DNA of 64,000 nt from Costus lasius (taxonomy: Eukaryota > Streptophyta > Magnoliopsida > Zingiberales > Costaceae). A program made the translations under genes and the position numbers. This document shows positions 22,001 to 32,862 of the stretch, piece by piece (the first letter of the stretch is position 1; each line of letters begins with the position of its first letter). The notes under the pieces are model-generated. The model ran no database searches and was not told the origin of the DNA. It saw only the letters and a list, made by a program, of their open reading frames with translations. The stretch lies in contig CM050454.1 of NCBI GenBank assembly GCA_027563935.2, positions 25,789,501-25,853,500 on the forward strand. The letters are read 5' to 3'.

Positions 22001-22795
22001 TCACCACCTCCATCTGAGTCAGATCAGAAGTAGAATCCTCTTGCAACTTAACATGCGCAAGATAACCCTTGCACCCACTAGCAAGTAACTTCCTGGCCTG
22101 CAGGAAAGATATCACATGTGGTCCTTGGTCTGACACTAGACCTCTCACAAAAAGTCGATTCCCATCAAACATATTCAAAGTGATTACTTTCTCAAAGCAA
22201 TCCACAGAAGCATGATGCGAAGACAACCAATCCATACCTAGAATGACATCATAGTCTTGCATGTCTAGGAGGATTAAATCTACCAGAAACTCATAGCCCT
22301 CTACATGCACTACACAATCAGCGCATACAGTGTCTGTAGATAATGATTTTCCTAAGGGAGTACTGACAGACACAACATACTCTAGCATCTTAGGGGACAC
22401 AGGTAAACATGCAGCAAACTTAACAGATACAAAAGATAAATTTGCACCAGGGTCAAATAAAATACGAGCTAACTGATCAAATACAAATAATGTACCTTCC
22501 ACAACGGATCGGGAAGCTCGTGTATCCTTCTCAGCCACAGCATACACTCTAGTCTGGACCGTAGGCTTATCTGCGCCTCTAGGTTGCATCTCAGGTTCTT
22601 TGCAATCCTTAGCCATGTGCCCTGGTTTCTTACACCTGAAGCATATACCATTCTTCCTATGGCAGTCTTTCACTAGATGTCCCCTGAGCCCACAATAACT
22701 ACAAGTGATACCGTTTCTTGCATCCCTGGCATCGCTGAACTGCTGCGGTGCATCCCTGGACTGCTGCGGTGCCTTGTAGGAGTAAGGCTTATACC
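19099..22795 (-). pseudogene. D1 gag C-terminus and pol (protease, RT, RNase H, integrase, chromodomain-like tail)
   Basis: The frame continues from the A1 insertion site and is open to a stop at 19683-19685. It has two CCHC knuckles ([28 protein letters not shown]), then an aspartic protease whose active site reads FDPGA instead of the usual DSGA. Reverse transcriptase ([21 protein letters not shown]), RNase H ([10 protein letters not shown]) and integrase (HHCC zinc finger, [22 protein letters not shown]) follow. The stop is TGG to TGA, compared with TGG in D2. A further one-base loss near 19560 shifts the frame before the tail 19099-19548, which holds the GPF/IIERVGPVAYRL module and a chromodomain-like end (VKVIWGNQSVEEATWE). 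The frame joins the gag part at 31814 in phase, so A1 split a single gag-pol gene. The copy is inactive through the insertion, the nonsense codon and the frameshift. Confidence 0.9.
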
Positions 22796-24441
22796 TGAAA
22801 GAACCCCTTTCTAGAGGGGGGCAAAACCCAGCATGGCGCATTATAAACATTTAGGCAGCGGATTAGGGTTTCATGGATCGGCTTCATGTGATATGATCAA
22901 CCATAAAAATTCGATTGCATAGAAGAGATAAAACTCATACCATAGCCATTTCAAGATGGCGTCTAGGAAGCAAAGATCAAAGCAGATCTTCTCCAGAGGT
23001 GACGCACACAGTTGATGTCGCCTACTCCTCTTTGCGATTCTTGTGCTAGCAAGATCCAAAGAAGTCTTTGATCGAAATGGAAAGGGAAGGAGATCTTTTC
23101 TCTTTGTGAATTCTCCTCAAGCTCCAAGGCGCCGTCACCCAAAAGGAACGAGAGGAATATGCGTTCAAGAGGCGAGAATAGAGAACCCTCTCTATTCGAA
23201 CGTGAGAGTCATGGTTGCTAAAAATAGCACCACTCACCGCCCAACATGTTCACGCTAAGTGAACTTGTCGCCTAGTCTTGAACCATTTTGGTTCAATTTA
23301 ATTTTGGTTCAATAACCAAATAAACCAATCGACATGGCCTAGATCACATTAAAACCCTAAGGTTCCAGATCTAACCGTTGATCTCTTTGATGCTCCTGAT
23401 CTGACCGATCTAGCATCCATTCTCTCGATCGAAGCTTACCGATCTCAAGCCCTAATCAATCAAACATGATCAGACTAGATCTCACTTACAATCAGAGATT
23501 AAATCCCTTTAAACTGAACCTGAACAATTCAGTCCACACGATCTGACTTAAGTAAGCCATATCATCAATTGTGCGACCCTGAGGGTTTCCTTAAAACGTC
23601 GGTAACGATAATTCACATTATCACGATCAGTGAGGGGTATCTAGCAACACATCACTGTCTCCCGATATCAAGGAAAGAGTCTTCCAAGACTACACCCAAA
23701 AACAGCACAAGTGTGAATCAATTCACAAGGCATGCATATTTCCTTTACCACTGGATGTTCTTATTGGACAAGCCTGTCAAGCTCGTAACTCCAATATGAT
23801 GAGCATGATTAGAACAGATGAACACTGTCACCTGGGTATGGCCATACACTTTCTCAATCATCTCATCCAGGGGGCCCCTTTAGAACATCACACTCCTTCA
23901 ACAAGGAGACGGCAATCCTATGTCTATCACTAGTGCTCTAACCAGACTCAAGCTCACCATCCAAGATAGTCTATAATCATTATGTTTCAAATGATATTGA
24001 ACCATCTCAAAACAATGACAATCATCATTTAGAAAACACAAGTGATCTCAAGTCAGAGGAAATGTGCCACTTGTCTTAATCAAGGAACATTCACATTGTG
24101 ACAAACAATTGAACATCCTAGTAGGGTCTGTCCAGTACATCCAATGTACCCATGAGTCTACATCTTATTCCATGCTCGAAGCATCCTATAAGATTAGAAC
24201 ACATATTAGTCTTAACCATATCAAGGCTGTCTCATGTTCACCAAGATATATCGACTAAGGACATAACAGCATGTCAGCCCAGCTGAACAGCTTTGAGACA
24301 TTATTCAGAAGAACATATATTGCAGCAGACAATGTAGCTAACTGAATAACAACCATGCCTTTATAAACATAAAAGTTTATTACATGATACAAATACATTC
24401 CCATAGGCCTCAAACATTAGCCTTAAGGGCATACCCCAACA
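22796..24441 (-). repeat. A1 3' LTR
   Basis: On the plus strand it reads TGAAAGAACCCC to CATACCCCAACA. Compared with the other A1 LTR I see a C to A loss of G at about 22822 (GCAAAAC versus GCGAAAC), CCCGAT versus CCCAAT near 23655 and CCAGAC versus CCTGAC near 23943. Confidence 0.95.
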
Positions 24442-24458
24442 ATCTCCCACTTGCACTT
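24442..24458 (-). promoter_or_regulatory. A1 polypurine tract
   Basis: ATCTCCCACTTGCACTT on the plus strand is the reverse complement of the family-A polypurine tract and lies directly beside the 3' LTR. Confidence 0.85.
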
Positions 24459-24461
24459 AAT

Positions 24462-27400
24462 CTAATGGTTGAGAAATCTCAAACCCATATTATTACAGTG
24501 CTTCTCATGCTTCTGCTGCGCCAGAGGCTTGGTAAGCGGGTCTGCCAGATTGTCATCTGTATGAACCTTGCATACTTTGATCTCGCCACGATCTATGATC
24601 TCCCTGATCAAATGAAACCGTCTCTGTATGTGCTTGGACTTCTGGTGCGACCGTGGTTCCTTTGCTTGTGCGATTGCTCCATTGTTATCACAGAAGATAA
24701 CCAAAGGATCGACACTCGAAGGAACAACACCAAGTTCTCTCACGAACTTACGAATCCAGACTGCCTCCTTGGATGCTTTCGAGGCTGCAACATACTCGGC
24801 TTCTGTTGTGGAATCAGCAACAGTTGACTGTTTGAAACTTTTCCACACCACTGCTCCTCCATTCAAGCTAAAAACATAGCCTGATTGCGATCGGAAATCA
24901 TCCTGGTCAGACTGGAACGAAGCGTCAGTATATCCATCAATACTGAGTTCTTCCTGACCACCATATATCAAGAACATATCTTTGGTCCTCCGCAGATATT
25001 TTAAAATGTTCTTGACTGCAATCCAGTGCGCCATACCTGGATTACTTTGGAAACGACTGGTTACGCTTAACCCGTAAGCGACGTCTGGGCGAGTACACAA
25101 CATCGCATACATAATGGAACCAATAGCCGAAGCATAAGGCGTATTGTCCATTTCATCTTTCTCAGTCTGTGTTTGTGGACACTGACTCTTCGAAAGACTC
25201 AGACCATGTCTGACTGGAAGATATCCTCGTTTAGAATTCTCTAAATGAAATCTCTCCAGGACCTTATCGATGTAAGTACTCTGGCACAGCCCGAGAAGCC
25301 TCTTAGATCTATCCCTGTAGATCTTCACACCTAACACATAGGCTGCTTCTCCTAGATCTTTCATCTGGAAACACTTCCTCAGCCATGCTTTAACAGCATG
25401 CATTTCAGGAATGTCATTTCCAATGATCAAGATGTCATCGACGTAGAGGACTAGGAAAGTAATCACGCTCCCACTAAACCTCTTATATACACACGGGTCA
25501 TCCTCGTTCTTGATGAAACCAAATTGAGTGACTGATTCATCAAAACGAATATTCCAGCTTCTCGATGCTTGTTTAAGTCCATAAATGGACTTCTTTAACT
25601 TGCATATCTTATGACGATCTGATGGATTAGTGAAACCCTCTGGTTGTGTCATGTACACATCCTCATCCAGATTTCCATTAAGGAAAGCTGTTTTCACATC
25701 CATCTGCCAAATCTCATAATCATAATATGCAGCTATCGCGAAAAGAATCCGAATAGACTTAAACATGGCTACAGGTGAGAAAGTTTCATCATAATCTATC
25801 CCGTAGATTTGTTTGAAACCTTTCGCAACTAGCCTGCCTTTATAGGTAACCACGTTACCATCCATGTCAATCTTCTTCTTGAAGATCCATTTACAGCCTA
25901 TAGGGATAACTCCCGAAGGCGGATCAACCAAATCCCAGACTTGGTTATCTGACATGGAGTCCATCTCGGCGCGCATAGCCTCAAGCCATCTTGCTGACTC
26001 CGGTCCACTGACCGCATCCGCATAAGTGAGGGGTTCATCATTTTCAATGATGTAGACTCCGTCATAGCGCTCAGGCTGTCGACGGATCCTACCCGATCTT
26101 CGCGGTTCCCGTGATATCTGAGCCTCAGGTTGTTCAATAACCTGTTCTACCGGCTCAGGCTCATCCAACTGTGCTTGGTCACTTTGTCCTTCTTCTGGAT
26201 TCTCATCCAGCTTTATTTCTCTCCCACTGGCCTCTTGCAGAAGAAACTCCTTCTCAAGAAATATGGCCGTCCGAGCAACAAAAACCTTGTTCTCCTTGGG
26301 ATCGTAGAAATAATAACCCTTAGTTTCCTTAGGGTAACCGACAAAGATACATTTGTCAGATCTGCTCTCTAGTTTCCCAGAGGCGAGCTTTTTGACATAA
26401 GCCTCGCAGCCCCAGATCCTGATAAATGTCAAGCTCGGCTGTTTCCCATACCATAACTCATATGGCGTCTTTGAAACTGCCTTGGATGGCACTCGGTTTA
26501 GTACCTTTGCAGCTGTTTCCAGCGCAAAACCCCAAAAGGAGTATGGAAGAGTAGCCTGACTCATCATAGAACGAACCATATCAAGTAGCGTTCTATTTCT
26601 CCTCTCGGACACACCATTCCATTGCGGTGTTCCTGGCGGAGTGAGCTGTGAGATGATCCCACACTCCTTCAGATAGTCAGTAAACGTATGACTTAGGTAT
26701 TCACCACCTCGATCTGAGCGAAGTGCCTTGATATTTCGGCCTAGCTGATTCTGTACTTCATTCTTGAACTCTTTGAACTTGTCAAAAGATTCACTCTTAT
26801 GTCTCATCAGATAGACATACCCGTATCTACTGAAATCATCAGTAAAGGTAATGAAGTACTGATAGCCACCTCTAGCATGTTTACCAAATGGCCCACACAC
26901 ATCACTGTGTATAAGGTCAAGTAAACCTGAAGCCCTTTGACCTTTGTGAGGAAAAGGTGACTTCGTCATTTTACCCATCAAACAAGCTTTGCATGTATCA
27001 ATCTCCTTATAGGAGAATGATCCCAGCAGTCCATGATCATGCAACCGCTTAATGCGTTTCTCGTTAATATGGCCTAAACGACTATGCCATAGCAAGGTGC
27101 TGTCATCAGCATACTTGGCTTTCTTAATATCAATTTGCTGTATCGAACATTCCATGTCCAACATGTATAACCCATTGTTAATTGAACCAGTTGCATAAAC
27201 AATATTATCAAAAGACAAAATACACTTTGAAATATTGCATTCAAAGGAAAATCCCTTCCTGACAAGAGCAGGAATGGAGATAATATTTTTAGTTATACTG
27301 GGAACAAAGTAACAATTGTCTAGTTCCAATACAAGTCCAGATGGTAAAGAAATGAAATAGTCTCCTACAGCAACAGCAGCAACCCGTGCCCCGTTTCCAA

Positions 27401-28343
27401 CTCGTAGGTCCACCTCATGCTGTCCCACCTGCCTTCTTCTCTTGAGTTCCTGTACATTTGAACAAATGTGAACTCCACATGCAGTGTCCAACACCCATGA
27501 TATAGAAGAAGAAAACATGACCTCAATCACGAATATACCTGAGCCAGAAGCAAAGCTTCCCCTCTTATCTCCTTGGAGCGCTTTACAGTCCTTTTTCCAG
27601 TGACCCAGCTGGCCACAGTGGAAACACCTGTATTCCTTGGACCGCTTCACCTTCTGCTTCAGAGCCTTGCTGTAATCCTTGACCGGGGCCTTGCCCTTCT
27701 TCCCCTTCTTCTTGTTCCTAGAAGGAACCATCAAGACAGAGGTCGAAGGCTTACCCTTCAGAGTCTCCTCAGTGGTCAAGAGCATATTCAGCAGCTCTGC
27801 CGGAGTACAATCGATTTTGTTCATATTAAAATTAATAATGAACGCGTCGAATGAAGGCGGGAGAGACTGCAGAATAATGTCTACAGCAAGCTCCTGGTTA
27901 ATGGTATGCCCCAGTTTCTCTAGAGCCTCCTTGTGCCCAATCATCTTGAGCACGTGAGCTCCCACTGGGCTCCCTTCAGCCAGTTTGCTCTGAAAGAAGA
28001 GCTTAGTCAAATTATAGCGTTCAGTCCTCGCCTGTGCAGCATACAGCATCTTGAGGTTTGCTATAATCTGTATAGCTGACATATCCTCATGCTGACGCTG
28101 CAGCGGTGGCGTCATAGACGCTAGCATCAGGCAAGCGACATCAATGCTATCATTGACGTGCTTTTCATAGGCTTCCCGAACCGCCCTTGCGGCGTTCGGA
28201 GCGGGCTGCGGCGGTATCGCCGTCTCGAGGACATACAGTTTCCTCTCTGCCTTAAGAACGATCTTAAGGTGTCCAAACCAGTCAGAGAAGTTCGGCCCAG
28301 CAAACTTCTCCCTTTCCAGTAGGGATCGCACATTGAAGTTCAT
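24462..28343 (-). CDS. A1 copia gag-pol polyprotein, complete (1293 aa)
   Basis: One uninterrupted frame runs from ATG 28341-28343 (MNFNVRSLLE) to the stop at 24462-24464. The capsid region spans residues 1 to about 230. A CCHC knuckle is at 240-253. The protease active site is at Asp286 and reads DTA rather than DTG or DSG. Integrase has H420, H424, C451, C454 and catalytic Asp481, Asp544, Glu580. Reverse transcriptase carries TFSPV near 855 and YVDD at 967-970. RNase H has Asp1140, Glu1181 and Asp1219, and the end is MGLRFLNH. The order protease-integrase-RT-RNase H is copia-type, and the integrase block (LTPPGTPQWNGVSERRNRTL) is typical of BARE-1/Angela. The protein would be cleaved in virus-like particles in the cytoplasm and the integrase would act in the nucleus. 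A0 lacks the proper start and A2 carries stop codons, so this is the only complete copy here. Confidence 0.95.
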   Translation of the reverse strand: MNFNVRSLLEREKFAGPNFSDWFGHLKIVLKAERKLYVLETAIPPQPAPNAARAVREAYEKHVNDSIDVACLMLASMTPPLQRQHEDMSAIQIIANLKMLYAAQARTERYNLTKLFFQSKLAEGSPVGAHVLKMIGHKEALEKLGHTINQELAVDIILQSLPPSFDAFIINFNMNKIDCTPAELLNMLLTTEETLKGKPSTSVLMVPSRNKKKGKKGKAPVKDYSKALKQKVKRSKEYRCFHCGQLGHWKKDCKALQGDKRGSFASGSGIFVIEVMFSSSISWVLDTACGVHICSNVQELKRRRQVGQHEVDLRVGNGARVAAVAVGDYFISLPSGLVLELDNCYFVPSITKNIISIPALVRKGFSFECNISKCILSFDNIVYATGSINNGLYMLDMECSIQQIDIKKAKYADDSTLLWHSRLGHINEKRIKRLHDHGLLGSFSYKEIDTCKACLMGKMTKSPFPHKGQRASGLLDLIHSDVCGPFGKHARGGYQYFITFTDDFSRYGYVYLMRHKSESFDKFKEFKNEVQNQLGRNIKALRSDRGGEYLSHTFTDYLKECGIISQLTPPGTPQWNGVSERRNRTLLDMVRSMMSQATLPYSFWGFALETAAKVLNRVPSKAVSKTPYELWYGKQPSLTFIRIWGCEAYVKKLASGKLESRSDKCIFVGYPKETKGYYFYDPKENKVFVARTAIFLEKEFLLQEASGREIKLDENPEEGQSDQAQLDEPEPVEQVIEQPEAQISREPRRSGRIRRQPERYDGVYIIENDEPLTYADAVSGPESARWLEAMRAEMDSMSDNQVWDLVDPPSGVIPIGCKWIFKKKIDMDGNVVTYKGRLVAKGFKQIYGIDYDETFSPVAMFKSIRILFAIAAYYDYEIWQMDVKTAFLNGNLDEDVYMTQPEGFTNPSDRHKICKLKKSIYGLKQASRSWNIRFDESVTQFGFIKNEDDPCVYKRFSGSVITFLVLYVDDILIIGNDIPEMHAVKAWLRKCFQMKDLGEAAYVLGVKIYRDRSKRLLGLCQSTYIDKVLERFHLENSKRGYLPVRHGLSLSKSQCPQTQTEKDEMDNTPYASAIGSIMYAMLCTRPDVAYGLSVTSRFQSNPGMAHWIAVKNILKYLRRTKDMFLIYGGQEELSIDGYTDASFQSDQDDFRSQSGYVFSLNGGAVVWKSFKQSTVADSTTEAEYVAASKASKEAVWIRKFVRELGVVPSSVDPLVIFCDNNGAIAQAKEPRSHQKSKHIQRRFHLIREIIDRGEIKVCKVHTDDNLADPLTKPLAQQKHEKHCNNMGLRFLNH

Positions 28344-30153
28344 GGTGTTCGTTGCTGCAGGTATCTACAACAATGCAAGAACAGCAAGGTCAGTATCAAT
28401 GTATAAGAATCGATCAGGACTTAAGAAAGATTCTTTTTCTCACTATTTTATCAGGCGTGAAAAATCCAGCAAAACAGCCCGAAAGAGTAGAACTCTTTTA
28501 GTGAGATGGGATCCAGATTTCATACTTGGTCTCCGCGTCCCGCTCAGGCGAGATAAGATACACAGAGAGTACAAGCACTAGTTTCTGGTAGGCAGTCCCT
28601 GCCGATCGCCAACCCGTGCGATTCCCCTTCATCTGGGCAGTCCAGCAGACTGTGCCAACTGAGTTGGTACAACACAATCTCTGACCCCACAGATGGCTGC
28701 CTCCATGTGCTACCATATGCGCCACATATGTAGCCTACACGGTCAAGCTTACCCGACCTACTCCCTGGACCACCACGTGCTATGCTGAGCAACGAGAAGG
28801 GATAAATCCCTACTCTGTAACACGCAGGTGTAATCCCGCACCGTCTGAAGATAGATGGACGTGCCCACTGAGTGGGTACAACACGGCTCCAACGATAATC
28901 AGAACAGTGAGGTTTCGCGTCAGAAGGCTTACGAGCTTGATATTTCAGCGTTGGATTTTAACGGTCTATTATCTTCTTGCCTATCATGCAATTCCTATGG
29001 TGATAGCAGAAGATAATTTAATCATGCAATTCTAATATTAAGCAATAAAAGAAAGCATGAATCTTATGTGGTAAAAGCCCATAGCCCTAGAAGACCTTAA
29101 CCTAACTTAAGTCTTCATTTGCTCTTCATGGGTCTTTAGCTGCCCATCTGGCCCAAACCAGGGCCTAAGCGCCATCTGCAGCTCTGGTGCGCCTACCAGG
29201 GAATATGCGCCTGGTCCCAGAGTCGAACCCTGGACCTCCCACCTGGTCAAGCCTCTGCTGCAAGCGCCTTTGCCAAGTGTGCTCTGTGCTCTTGTCTAAT
29301 TAAATTACAAATTTAACTATCTAGACAAGAGTGACACGCAGGTCACTTACATTTATAAATTAAAACACAGTGATACGCAGATCACAATAATTAATTTACA
29401 ATTTTTAATACAGGCACGCAGGCCCCAGCACAGCACACATTAATAACGGGCAGCCCACATAAGACTAAATAAACAAACATATGCATCAATCAAGAACCAT
29501 GTGATCCATAAAAATTAAAATTTTCGAAAACCCCTTGGGATCAATTTTAATTTTTCCTTATTTGCTCTACAACCTTACAATGGTCCATTACTAGGGATCC
29601 ACTCATCCAACCTAGTCAGATCCACTGCCCTTGCATGCACCAAGCCCTAACTGACTTGAGTCGACCATAAGGTCAACCATGCATGCGCCAAGGCTGAACA
29701 ACCACACTGAGGTCTGGCAAACGGGCGTGACCCCGGGCCTAACTCAGGTGTGTTCACAAGTTGTCTCAATCAGACATCGCTACACGCCTTTGATGCAGTT
29801 GACCTATAGCCACCTTTAGCATGCGCCAAGGTGCTATCTGGTCAACCCATCTAGGCTGTCAGATGGTCTGATCAGACTGTTTGGATCCGACCTAGGGGAT
29901 GACTTCAACCCTAATAACCCATCTAAGGGTTTAATGTAGGCGCATTAGATCTAGGTGAATCGCGCATGTGATCAAGGTTTTAAGAAAACTTACAAGAACA
30001 TGCGCAAACAACAACATGCGCAAAAGAGAAAATAACTTTCGCCATCTTACAACTATCAGCATAAGACATCGCATGTAACCTATAGATCTATCAACTTGCG
30101 CATACATGGATCATATGACATATCATGGCAATCATAAACAAGCATGAAACAAC
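28344..30153 (-). other. A1 5' leader
   Basis: This is the same leader as in A0, between the PBS and the gag start. It keeps both covarying hairpins (near 28648-28672 and 28863-28882 on the plus strand) and the tRNA-like segment. Short frames in it are not conserved as proteins. Confidence 0.75.
29205..29280 (-). other. tRNA-like segment in A1 leader
   Basis: The T-arm-like hairpin lies at 29217-29233 (plus strand CCAGAGTCGAACCCTGG), with the same loop and stem as in A0. An A-box-like stretch lies near 29265-29275. Confidence 0.5.
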
Positions 30154-30165
30154 GCTCTGATACCA
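30154..30165 (-). promoter_or_regulatory. A1 primer-binding site (initiator Met-tRNA)
   Basis: GCTCTGATACCA on the plus strand is the reverse complement of TGGTATCAGAGC, two bases from the LTR. Confidence 0.95.
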
Positions 30166-30167
30166 AT

Positions 30168-31813
30168 TGAAAGAACCCCTTTCTAGAGGGGGGCGAAACC
30201 CAGCATGGCGCATTATAAACATTTAGGCAGCGGATTAGGGTTTCATGGATCGGCTTCATGTGATATGATCAACCATAAAAATTCGATTGCATAGAAGAGA
30301 TAAAACTCATACCATAGCCATTTCAAGATGGCGTCTAGGAAGCAAAGATCAAAGCAGATCTTCTCCAGAGGTGACGCACACAGTTGATGTCGCCTACTCC
30401 TCTTTGCGATTCTTGTGCTAGCAAGATCCAAAGAAGTCTTTGATCGAAATGGAAAGGGAAGGAGATCTTTTCTCTTTGTGAATTCTCCTCAAGCTCCAAG
30501 GCGCCGTCACCCAAAAGGAACGAGAGGAATATGCGTTCAAGAGGCGAGAATAGAGAACCCTCTCTATTCGAACGTGAGAGTCATGGTTGCTAAAAATAGC
30601 ACCACTCACCGCCCAACATGTTCACGCTAAGTGAACTTGTCGCCTAGTCTTGAACCATTTTGGTTCAATTTAATTTTGGTTCAATAACCAAATAAACCAA
30701 TCGACATGGCCTAGATCACATTAAAACCCTAAGGTTCCAGATCTAACCGTTGATCTCTTTGATGCTCCTGATCTGACCGATCTAGCATCCATTCTCTCGA
30801 TCGAAGCTTACCGATCTCAAGCCCTAATCAATCAAACATGATCAGACTAGATCTCACTTACAATCAGAGATTAAATCCCTTTAAACTGAACCTGAACAAT
30901 TCAGTCCACACGATCTGACTTAAGTAAGCCATATCATCAATTGTGCGACCCTGAGGGTTTCCTTAAAACGTCGGTAACGATAATTCACATTATCACGATC
31001 AGTGAGGGGTATCTAGCAACACATCACTGTCTCCCAATATCAAGGAAAGAGTCTTCCAAGACTACACCCAAAAACAGCACAAGTGTGAATCAATTCACAA
31101 GGCATGCATATTTCCTTTACCACTGGATGTTCTTATTGGACAAGCCTGTCAAGCTCGTAACTCCAATATGATGAGCATGATTAGAACAGATGAACACTGT
31201 CACCTGGGTATGGCCATACACTTTCTCAATCATCTCATCCAGGGGGCCCCTTTAGAACATCACACTCCTTCAACAAGGAGACGGCAATCCTATGTCTATC
31301 ACTAGTGCTCTAACCTGACTCAAGCTCACCATCCAAGATAGTCTATAATCATTATGTTTCAAATGATATTGAACCATCTCAAAACAATGACAATCATCAT
31401 TTAGAAAACACAAGTGATCTCAAGTCAGAGGAAATGTGCCACTTGTCTTAATCAAGGAACATTCACATTGTGACAAACAATTGAACATCCTAGTAGGGTC
31501 TGTCCAGTACATCCAATGTACCCATGAGTCTACATCTTATTCCATGCTCGAAGCATCCTATAAGATTAGAACACATATTAGTCTTAACCATATCAAGGCT
31601 GTCTCATGTTCACCAAGATATATCGACTAAGGACATAACAGCATGTCAGCCCAGCTGAACAGCTTTGAGACATTATTCAGAAGAACATATATTGCAGCAG
31701 ACAATGTAGCTAACTGAATAACAACCATGCCTTTATAAACATAAAAGTTTATTACATGATACAAATACATTCCCATAGGCCTCAAACATTAGCCTTAAGG
31801 GCATACCCCAACA
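30168..31813 (-). repeat. A1 5' LTR
   Basis: It has the same length (1646 bp) and termini as 22796-24441, and is followed by the target duplicate ATACC. Confidence 0.95.
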
Positions 31814-32713
31814 ATACCTGCTCTTCGTATAATCTTTATGCCTAGGGTATTTCTTACCCTTGCCGCCACTGCCATGCTGAGGAACCGCCGCCTCAGCTGC
31901 AGGAACTACTGTCACGGCAACATGAGATCTCCCCTCAGATATATACCTCTCAATGGTGCGCGCTCGCCCAACAGTTTCAACATAGGTCTCCAAGTGTTGA
32001 GCACCAACCTGCTCTCTAATGTCCCATCTGAGACCTCTGAGAAACTTAGTAGCTCTCCTCTTTTCAGTGTTTATCAAATGCGGAGCATACTTTCCCAATT
32101 TCGTGAACTGTAATTCATACTGGTCCACCGTCATATCACCCTGCTCCAGGTGAATAAATTCCACCTCTCGGTCCTCAACCAAGCTATCTGGGAAGTACTT
32201 CTCGTTAAATCGAGACAAGAAGTAAAGCCAATCCACAGTCTCATGTCTTTCTTCGGCAAGTCTCACCACGCCTTTCCACCACTCATCTGCGTCAGCACGC
32301 ATCATATAGGTGGCCAGACATAACTTGTCTTCGTCCGAGCAACGCATAACTTGGAAAATCTTTTCCAAGCACAACTGCCAATTCTCGGCATTACTGGATT
32401 CTGAGCCTCCATAAAATGAGCTAGGACCCAGTTTCTGGAATTCACTCACAAGTGAAGCATAGCGCCTGTGAGCGCCCTCCTGAGAGTCATCCCCCACTGC
32501 TCGAGTAGTAGTCTGGGGTCTCTCTTGAGTCAGCTGCTGCAAAAGCTGCTGTTGTGCTTCTTGGTGCTGAGTCTGCTGCTGCTGCAGCATCTGAGCTTGC
32601 CTTTCTATCATAGCACCTTGTTGCTGAACCATGCCAGTCAGAGCCTCAATAGTTCTCATGAGGTTCGGGGTCTGCTCGCCCTCATCACTAGCATTTCCTC
32701 TGGTTCGCACCAT
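31814..32713 (-). pseudogene. D1 gag, N-terminal 300 codons, cut by A1
   Basis: The frame starts at 32713 (MVRTRGNASDEGEQ) and runs 300 codons to the A1 insertion; the reading into the A1 LTR beyond 31814 is artificial. The N-terminus has a glutamine-rich coiled stretch (MVQQQGAMIERQAQMLQQQQ). It is followed by a gypsy capsid core (GGSESSNAENWQLCLEKIF, ADEWWKGV, FNEKYFP, MTVDQYELQFTKL), as in Tekay/Del elements. The basic end (GGKGKKYPRHKDYTKSR) leads into the zinc knuckles found on the other side of A1 near 22700. The start is the only Met before the conserved core and lies 136 bases after the PBS. Confidence 0.9.
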
Positions 32714-32848
32714 CTTAAATTCAAATTCCTACACGCACATATCATAGTCACACACATATCATAGTCAGGAAAACAATCATAAACCTATTAGGTGTCTAGC
32801 AATACACAAACATGTTTTCCCCCAAACTAAGTTTTAGCTAGCCAACTC

Positions 32849-32859
32849 CTCTGATACCA
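32849..32859 (-). promoter_or_regulatory. D1 primer-binding site (initiator Met-tRNA)
   Basis: CTCTGATACCA on the plus strand is the reverse complement of TGGTATCAGAG, three bases from the LTR at 32863. The 135 bp between it and gag hold nothing else I recognise. Confidence 0.9.
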
Positions 32860-32862
32860 TTC

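Larger units (their letters stand above)
22796..31813 (-). mobile_element. A1: intact young Angela-like copia retrotransposon inserted in D1
   Basis: On the minus strand the order is: 5' LTR 30168-31813, PBS 30154-30165, leader 28344-30153, gag-pol 24462-28343, polypurine tract 24442-24458, 3' LTR 22796-24441. Both LTRs are 1646 bp and differ at about three positions by eye. The target duplication ATACC is at 22791-22795 and 31814-31818. All coding domains are present in one open frame, so this copy could be autonomous. Confidence 0.95.
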
